A stretch of DNA of 23,452 nt from JAZGEG01 sp964346665 (GTDB lineage: Archaea > Aenigmatarchaeota > Aenigmatarchaeia > QMZP01 > QMZT01), in NCBI GenBank assembly GCA_964346665.1, contig CAYFVC010000029.1, positions 1 through 23,452 of the forward strand, in the 5' to 3' direction. Of this stretch, positions 14,571 through 21,400 are shown one piece after another. Under the pieces are notes generated by a model. That model did not search any database. It had not been told where the DNA came from and saw nothing but the letters and a program-made list of their open reading frames with translations. Positions within the stretch are counted from its first letter, which is position 1. Each line of letters opens with the position of its first letter. Position numbers and translations under genes: made by a program.

Positions 14571-15554
14571 CTACTTCTTCCTCTCTACAAGGTACTCAGA
14601 GAATTGATCTAGGATTCTTCTCAGATTCTCAGGCATGCCCGACGTTATCTCTCTGCTTTCATTCACGAGGGATTTCGCTCTCTCACCTGCGTATTCAAGC
14701 GAACCGTATTTTTCGAAGAGATTCCTTACGAAAGTTATGTCTTTTTTGCCTGTCTTCTCCCTTGGTTTGTTCAGAATATCAAACATCCGCTTTTTCTCTT
14801 TTTGATCACATTTTGAGGAACAGTGCACAACCATAATGCTTCTTTTCCCCTCCCTTATGTCCGAGCCTGTTTCCCCTCTCCCTTTACCCTTCGTGAGATC
14901 GAGCAGGTCATCGGCTATCTGAAAAGCGGGTCCAACTCTCATTCCGAATTCCTTTATCTTCTCGGTTAGTTCAGGCTTTCCGGAAACTATCGCTCCCCCA
15001 ACCATGGGAAGCGTTAAATACCATGCTGTTTTCATCTCTATCATTTTCGTGTATTCTTTTTCGGAGGGGTTGTTGTTCTTTCGCAGGTTCATATCTAGGG
15101 TCTGGCCTTCTGCTGTTTTAGAACACGTCTCCACGATTTCCTTCGTTAATCTTATCTTCGTGTTATCATCAAGATCTGAATTTATTATGAGATCGTAAAC
15201 CTTCTCGGACATGAAATCCCCTACATTTATTCCGTGCGCAAGCCCGTATTTCACCCAGACAGCGGGCTTGTCCCTGCGGATTCGATCCCCATCCTCTATG
15301 TCATCATGCACAAGCAACCAATTGTGAAGGAGCTCGCAGGCGGCTGCGAATGGCAAAATCCTTCGTAAATCGCCCCCCAAGGATTCGCATGTTAAAATCG
15401 CTAGCACAGGCCTTATCCTCTTCCCTCCGGAATCCAGGTGGTACCAGACCGCGTCATTTAGATTTCGAATCCCTTCCTTAGGAATGACCTTTTCGATTTC
15501 CTTCTCTATCATTTCCCCTTTCTCCTTCAATATCCTTTCGACCGCTTCTATCAT
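14571..15554 (-). CDS. Trans-prenyl diphosphate synthase (GGPP/FPP synthase)
   Basis: A 327-residue enzyme that condenses isopentenyl diphosphate with allylic diphosphates, supplying isoprenoid chains for archaeal ether lipids. Seen: GGKRIRP (43-49), first Asp-rich motif DDIED (84-88) followed by RIRR, EGQTLDM (149-155), second motif DDLLD (215-219), and GSDIREGKRS (230-239). Length and motifs are those of the IdsA-type family. The residue five before the first Asp motif is Trp (HNWLLVHDD); large residues there limit chain length in FPP synthases, so the product could be C15, C20 or both. The ATG is 28 bases from the shared TATA-like element at 15577-15588. Confidence 0.93.
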   Translation of the reverse strand: MIEAVERILKEKGEMIEKEIEKVIPKEGIRNLNDAVWYHLDSGGKRIRPVLAILTCESLGGDLRRILPFAAACELLHNWLLVHDDIEDGDRIRRDKPAVWVKYGLAHGINVGDFMSEKVYDLIINSDLDDNTKIRLTKEIVETCSKTAEGQTLDMNLRKNNNPSEKEYTKMIEMKTAWYLTLPMVGGAIVSGKPELTEKIKEFGMRVGPAFQIADDLLDLTKGKGRGETGSDIREGKRSIMVVHCSSKCDQKEKKRMFDILNKPREKTGKKDITFVRNLFEKYGSLEYAGERAKSLVNESREITSGMPENLRRILDQFSEYLVERKK

Positions 15555-15576
15555 ACTTGTTAAATTGTAGTACTTG

Positions 15577-15588
15577 TTTTTAAAATTT
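15577..15588. promoter_or_regulatory. Shared bidirectional TATA-like element
   Basis: TTTTTAAAATTT, nearly self-complementary, sits between divergent start codons. Its centre is 28 bases from the prenyltransferase ATG at 15554 (leaderless spacing) and 37 bases from the ATG at 15620, leaving room for a short leader of about ten bases containing GTGGTC. One element may direct both genes. Confidence 0.45.
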
Positions 15589-15619
15589 CAAAACCAAATT
15601 AACTATATTCCGTGGTCTC

Positions 15620-17818
15620 ATGTACGTGATAGGTTTGGAGAAAATCGGGAGGGACGGGAAATTCGGGGAAAAGGCTGTGAAGCTTTCGGACATGCTAAAG
15701 GAGAGGATGCCCGTTCAGGAAGGTTTTGTGATAAACAGGGAGGGGTTCGAGCTTTTCCTCAAGAAGAACAAACTGGAGGAGAGGATAGCGAATGCTCTTG
15801 AAAATCTCGATGTTGACGATTACGAAAAACTCGTGGGGGTTTCCTCCGAAATAAAGGAGATGTTCTTGGTTTCCCAGATCCCGGAAAACCTGAAAAATGA
15901 CATCATGGAAGGGTATGACAGCTTCTTGGTGAGGAAAGAGGCGAAAAGTGTTGGCGGAGCAGCTCTAGATTTCATAAGGGCGGGAAGGGAGAATATATTC
16001 GTTTCTGTACGAACCTCGCCTGTTACCTCTCCTGATTCCTCATTCCCTGGCTTGTTTGATACATTCCTCAATATAACTGGGCAGAGAAGCCTATTCGAGG
16101 CCGTAAAGCTTTCCTGGGCTTCGCTCTATTCCCCACGGGCGTTGTTCTACAGGAAGAAGAAGGGCTTCGAAGGCGAATGTTTAGGAGGGATAATAGTTCA
16201 GAGGATGGTAGATTCGGAGAAGTCAGGGGTGGTTTTCAACGAGAAAGGCTCGACCATCATAGAAGGTTCTTGGGGTTTTGGGAATTCGCTGGCTTATGGA
16301 CTGGTTTCCCCGGACAGATATTTCCTTGACGGTTATTCCGGGGGAGTTAAAGAAAGGAGAATAGGCAGGAAGGTCTGGTTATACAAAAGGGATGAGGTTT
16401 CAGGAAAGACTGTCAAGGAGGTTGTGACGCGCGAGAAGATGGAGGAGCAAGTCTTGGATGAAAGGGAAATTGCGAAAATCTTCGAACTTCATAAAAGGGT
16501 CTCTGATCATTATTCTGGCGAACAAATCGTTGAGTGGGCGATAGAAAGGGGGAGGGTTTACCTTTTGCAGGTGAAGTCCCCTCCTGAAATGAAGGCGAGC
16601 GAACCCAATGAAGGGGAAGGAGAATGTTTGGAAGGGTTCGCTATCTCGAACGGCTTCGGAAAGGGTCCTGTCAGGATGATAAGCAACACGAAGGATTTCG
16701 AGAGGATAGTAGGAGGGGATGTGATTACAACGAAAATCCTCTCTCCTGAATTGATCCCATTCCTAGGGAGAGCGGGAGGGATGGTTTCTGAATACGGTGG
16801 AGCAGGGAGCTCTGTTTCTTTCGTTTGTAAAGAGATGGGTATACCCTGCGTGACTGAAATCGATATCTCCCAGTTTTCCGATAACCAGATGGTTTCTGTG
16901 GACGGGACGAGAGGGGGGGTATATTACCTGAAATCAGACTTGCCTGATTTATATCAAGATTTCAGTATAGGTAGGTTGGAAGGTGTGAACGCTACAGAAG
17001 TTAAGCTTAATTTCGATCTCTCCAGACAATTCGATTTTGAGAGGATTTCGGATGGCATAGGTTTGCTGACCTCGGAAGGTATTTTCGCGGACCAGAACCC
17101 GGTTTACATAGCGAAAACAAACCCCGAGGAACTTTTGAACACCTTAATGGGAATGGAGTCCATCGCCAGGAATGTTTACCCTAAAACCGTTTGGTACAGG
17201 AGCTATTCTTCGCTAAGTGACGAGATCAACCCGATGCTCGGGATGCGCGGGATCAGGAAATCGCTTGAGGATCCTGACATGCTGAAATGCGAGATTGAGG
17301 TTTTGAAGAGGTTGTACGCGAAGGGTTTGAACAACATTGGTATAATGTTATCGTTCGTTTCCTCTGTTTCGGAGTTTCGCGCCGCCAAACAGTTCATACC
17401 GTTCTCACTGAAACTGGGGATCGAGGTTTCAGTCCCTTCGACAGCGTTAGAAATCGAGTCATTCTGCAAGGAGGGGTTGAACCTCGTTTCAATAAACCTC
17501 CCCGAGCTCACACAGCTGACCATGGGGGTTGACAGGAATAACACTAGCATATCCTATCTCTACTCCGAATCCCATTCTGCTGTCATGAAACTGATCGAAA
17601 GCGTGGTTCGCGCCTGCAAGCATTACAATGTCGAGGTATCGGTTTCTATCGAAAGGTACGATCCAGATGTCATAGAAAAACTCGTGAGGATAGGGGTGAA
17701 TTCCATATCTCTAAATCCGGAATATATAGAGGAGGCGAAGGCCCTTGTCTCGAGAACAGAGAAGCGCATGCTTCTTGAGAAGTTCAGGGATAAGGAAGAT
17801 TTAGAAATAGTCTCGTGA
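15620..17818 (+). CDS. PEP synthase/PPDK-like protein lacking the phosphohistidine
   Basis: A 732-residue protein with the domain order of phosphoenolpyruvate synthase: an ATP-grasp-like N-terminal domain (about 10-320, with SVRTSPVTSPDSSFPGLFDT, VQRMVDSEKSGVVF and VEWAIERGRVYLLQ), a mobile swivelling domain (about 335-435) and a PEP-barrel domain (about 475-700, with NPMLGMRGIRK and ELTQLTMGVDRN). In PpsA the swivelling domain holds the catalytic His in a GGxxxHAAIIARELGIP context; here the aligned position is Ser398 (SSVSFVCKEMGIP). The barrel GLLRTE Arg is Thr484, the SIGTNDLTQ segment reads SINLPELTQ, and the C-terminal catalytic Cys is not seen. It may be an inactive regulator, or it may catalyse something other than PEP synthesis. 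No pathway partner is adjacent. Confidence 0.85.
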   Translation: MYVIGLEKIGRDGKFGEKAVKLSDMLKERMPVQEGFVINREGFELFLKKNKLEERIANALENLDVDDYEKLVGVSSEIKEMFLVSQIPENLKNDIMEGYDSFLVRKEAKSVGGAALDFIRAGRENIFVSVRTSPVTSPDSSFPGLFDTFLNITGQRSLFEAVKLSWASLYSPRALFYRKKKGFEGECLGGIIVQRMVDSEKSGVVFNEKGSTIIEGSWGFGNSLAYGLVSPDRYFLDGYSGGVKERRIGRKVWLYKRDEVSGKTVKEVVTREKMEEQVLDEREIAKIFELHKRVSDHYSGEQIVEWAIERGRVYLLQVKSPPEMKASEPNEGEGECLEGFAISNGFGKGPVRMISNTKDFERIVGGDVITTKILSPELIPFLGRAGGMVSEYGGAGSSVSFVCKEMGIPCVTEIDISQFSDNQMVSVDGTRGGVYYLKSDLPDLYQDFSIGRLEGVNATEVKLNFDLSRQFDFERISDGIGLLTSEGIFADQNPVYIAKTNPEELLNTLMGMESIARNVYPKTVWYRSYSSLSDEINPMLGMRGIRKSLEDPDMLKCEIEVLKRLYAKGLNNIGIMLSFVSSVSEFRAAKQFIPFSLKLGIEVSVPSTALEIESFCKEGLNLVSINLPELTQLTMGVDRNNTSISYLYSESHSAVMKLIESVVRACKHYNVEVSVSIERYDPDVIEKLVRIGVNSISLNPEYIEEAKALVSRTEKRMLLEKFRDKEDLEIVS

Positions 17819-17856
17819 TTTATTTGCTTTCTTTTTCCTTCTCCTTTTTTCCTTTC
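17819..17856 (+). terminator. Pyrimidine/T-rich tract after the PEP-synthase-like gene
   Basis: Directly after the TGA at 17816-17818 the plus strand is almost entirely T and C, with runs of five and six T. It suits archaeal U-rich termination. The same bases on the other strand encode the Lys/Glu-rich tail of the 117-residue membrane protein. Confidence 0.45.
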
Positions 17857-18173
17857 GTGGGTCTTCTCGCCCATCTTATCGGGGCGGTTAATAACTTCAG
17901 GAACTTCCAGCCCATTTTTATTATGGAATAAAGAACGAAAAGCAATATCCCTGTCCCCGCGAACCAGATTATGTTGAACAGGTTAATGTCTATGTTCAGA
18001 CCGAAAACCAGGTTGCCCGCTATGGGGAAGAGTGCAGCCACCAAACCTACTATGAAGGCCTTGAAAAGGAATTTCACAAGCTTGTATGCGATCACTATGA
18101 ATATTATGAATATTATGAAGAATATCAGCACGCTCTGCTCCGCGAGGAATTCAAGCATGTTTATATATTCCAT
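17820..18173 (-). CDS. Small hypothetical membrane protein
   Basis: A 117-residue protein, no family recognised. Three hydrophobic segments are visible (about 12-37, 38-60 and 66-90), followed by a strongly charged cytoplasmic-type tail, RWARRPTKGKKEKEKESK. The positive-inside pattern puts the C-terminus in the cytoplasm. Two starts are possible: ATG 18173, with AAAGGA almost touching it, or ATG 18158 (M6), which lies 27 bases from an ATAAAAAT stretch and would be leaderless. It converges with one base between its stop and that of the PEP-synthase-like gene, and is divergent from the DUF357 gene with a 17-base gap. Continuous hydrophobic coding and clean ends argue it is real. Confidence 0.65.
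   Translation of the reverse strand: MEYINMLEFLAEQSVLIFFIIFIIFIVIAYKLVKFLFKAFIVGLVAALFPIAGNLVFGLNIDINLFNIIWFAGTGILLFVLYSIIKMGWKFLKLLTAPIRWARRPTKGKKEKEKESK
18160..18167 (+). promoter_or_regulatory. TATA box for the DUF357 gene inside the divergent gene
   Basis: TTTATATA is centred about 27 bases before the ATG at 18191, giving a leaderless start. It lies within the first codons of the oppositely oriented 117-residue gene if that gene starts at 18173. Confidence 0.5.
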
Positions 18174-18190
18174 TCCTTTCTTTAATTTTT

Positions 18191-18442
18191 ATGGGTCTCG
18201 AGAATTCGCTAGTCAAGGAGATCGATAAATGGACGGAAAGGATCGAGAAAGAAATGAAAAAAGTTAAACCAAAAAACCATGATCAAAAACACTTTCTCTC
18301 GAACATAAACGCTTACATCAAGGATTCGAAATACTTTCTCGAAAAGAATGATCTCATTCGCAGCTTCGAAGCGATAGTCTGGGCTTGGGCCTGGCTTCAA
18401 ATACTGAAAGAAATAGGGATTTTGGATAAACCGACTCTATGA
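18191..18442 (+). CDS. DUF357 family small protein
   Basis: An 83-residue helical protein. The stretch AYIKDSKYFLEKNDLIRSFE followed by AIVWAWAWLQILKEIGIL is the hallmark of the archaeal DUF357 family, short helical-bundle proteins of unknown function. The length is normal. It has its own TATA-like box and no ribosome site, so the message is probably leaderless. Its last six bases overlap the 3' end of the giant minus-strand gene. Family assignment is good; function cannot be given. Confidence 0.85.
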   Translation: MGLENSLVKEIDKWTERIEKEMKKVKPKNHDQKHFLSNINAYIKDSKYFLEKNDLIRSFEAIVWAWAWLQILKEIGILDKPTL

Positions 18443-21400
18443 AGAGCTCTTTACTAAAGTGAATTGATATGGACCACGACTTTCTCCCCTTCCTGTAGTG
18501 ATGGTAACGTATATAGTTCCGGGCTGGCAATTAACTGTGTTGATCTGTGCTTCTAATGTTATTCCTGTCTGTTGCTGGTGGTATGGGCTGTAAGGATACA
18601 TGCCTGTCGTGCCTCTGGGCATGTAAGGCATGTATGTCGTTTGCGTGCAAGGGTGCGATTTACTGTCTTTGCAACCGGTTCCGGTTCCACTTATGCTTAT
18701 TGAGGCTTGAGTAGTACCTCCCTTGCAAATGTTTTGAACTTCAACTTGAAAAAGCCCATCACCTTCCAATCTGTTATTTTTAGCAGGATCTTTTATCTCT
18801 CCCTTGAATCTGAAAATTTCAGCATATACCCCTACTCCCATTGTCCCAAATTGCGAGGTCGTCCATACCATGGTCCATGTAAGCTGGTTCAATGCCTGCA
18901 TGAACGTATTGAAACAGCTCATCATGTTATTCATCATCGTCATAGATGACTGAGCGACAACTTGGGCTTGTTGCAGATCAGTTCCTGCAGCTGCAGCAGC
19001 CTGAGCGTTTACATCGATCTGCATCTCGACCATATCCATGCACATCTCGAATTGTAGATAACTCATGTAAAACTGGATGAACATCATCATCATGGGCATG
19101 AATCGCATTATTGCTTCGCAAGCTCTGGCGATTCCCTGTGCGACACCAGCACCCTTCTCGAAAGTCTCTTCTAACTTAGTGTCACTTTCTGCTAGCCAGG
19201 CACCAAACTCAGCTACTATTCTAGGCATCACGCAGATAAAAAAGCCGTGCTTGATTCCACTCTCAAAGCTTTTGATTAATTCGCTCTTTTCCTCCTCCGG
19301 ATCGTCAACCAATCTGAAGTCCTTCATCTCTAAAATCAACTTTATTGAAAAATAAGCAGTGATTGCGAATGCGATTGCCTCTATGGCTTTGTCCAAAGCG
19401 CTGGCTTCTCCCTTTGTTTCTTTTGTCTCTCCAGTTGGGTAAAGTTTACTACAATAATTCTTGACGTATTCATCACACTCGTCCACATTAGTTACCCATT
19501 CCAACTCTGGTCCTCTGGCTTGGCAAATTCCAATTTGGTTATTATAACAAGTATTGTACCTTTCTTGATTAGTCTTTGTTTCGCCGCTCTTTTCCTCTTC
19601 ACTGATACCGGTAGCTATGCCCTTCATCGAGTCAATAATCTTGTTTCCAGCGCTGCAGACAGCGCAAGCCGAGAGAAGCCAAATAATCTTTTTGAATATG
19701 CCCTCAAAGCTCTCGAAGGTTTTCCGCATCCTCTCCCTCATCGCCTCAGCGTTGAGCATGGCGTCTGTTTTCTTTGGCTGGACTTGTATAGTCCCGTCCA
19801 TCCTTGAGATTATTTTCCTTGCGAGGTTGTTCGCGTATTTGACGTAAACGGTTATGTTCACTCTGCCCAGGTAAAGGGAATCGTACGTGTCCTTCTCCCT
19901 CGTGACGTTATGAGTATCTGGGGGGAGCTTTATCACAGGGCCTATCTGGAAGGGGCATACGTATTTGTGAGATTCCCCTGATTCTTTTCTGCAATTTCCG
20001 AGAACCCTCGGATTCGCATCCACTTCAGCCCTGGAATTTAGGTCGATGTCGAAATCGTAAAGGTTTAAGTCAGTGAGTTCGACCTCTTGATTCCTGTTGT
20101 ATATCCTGATCGTGACGTTCTGGTTCGAATATGAAGCGAAAGAGCAAGGAGCTTTCTCCCCGTAACTCTGTATTTGACAGTCTATCTCCTTCATCGGTTC
20201 GCTCACTATTTCCATTTCAATCTGGTATTTGCTGTCGTCCCTTACTATCGTGGTCTTTATCCTTCCTTCTGCTTTCTTCCCCCCGGAAGTGGCTGTAATC
20301 AGTAATTCGCCCTCCCCGTTCGCGCACCTCTGGAACATCTTGTTCGTGAGGTATAGCGAACATTCATAATCCTCTATTCTGTGGACTCCCATCCTCTGAT
20401 GGCTTATGAATTTACAAATTGTGGCGTTCTCTTCCGGGGAAACTCCCATCCCGCTTGTGAGCTTCCCTTTGTCATCGTGAGCATCCAATCTGAAAGACCA
20501 TCTAACATCGTCTTCCTTGGGTTCTGGATGTAACAGGTCTGCGTACATTATCCTCACGTAACCTGTATCTCCAAGTTTTATGGTCTGCGAACCCAAGCAG
20601 TTTATAGGAGTTTGCAAAACCCTGTCAACTACATCGTTGTCCGCTATTTCTAAATAAGGTTCGAGCGGGCGGGCGACTATGGAAACGTCTTTCGAACCGG
20701 AGATCGTTATTAATTCGCCTCCGCTTTCAACCAAGAATGTCAAGGTTAACGGGTAGTAGCGCGATCCCTCACCTGGAGCGAGCTCCCCTTCGCCACACGT
20801 GACCTTCTCGAAAAACCTGTCAGTTGGAATCTCGCAGGTTATGCTCTGCCTCTGGGATGTGCAATATCTCGCTGTGTGGGAAATTGGCAGGTCGTTGAAA
20901 CTTATATCCTCCTCAACCAGTTCGAAATCCACTAGGTTTTTGGACGTTGCCGTTACCTTCACCGTATTTGGATTCTGCTGTTTGTGTCCTTCACAGTATA
21001 GCGTGTTCGGGCTAATGCTCTGTATCTCAACAAGCGTTTCCTCAGGAAGGACGTAGACGGTCGTTTGGTTCGAGATATCATAAGTTTTCGAATTGCTCAC
21101 CTTCAGAGAAAGGGTAACGGAATTCGGACCAGTTTTCGCTGTTGTAGGGGGCTTTATCGTTACGTCGCATGTGAAATCGTATTCTATTGCCTCTTCTTTA
21201 CAAGACCCTGAGGTTATCCACGAGTTCGGAATGAGGGTTGCCTGGTGTTTGAGTTCTTTTTCCGCTGCGTTGTGAACCGTTACGTAGAAGGAAGCAGAGG
21301 TCTGGTTTCCAAGCAAAATCTCGATCCTTGACGGGGTTGTGGAGACTATCTCCAGCCAGGGAGTGGTTTTCACCAGAGTCTCAACCGGTATGTTCATGGG

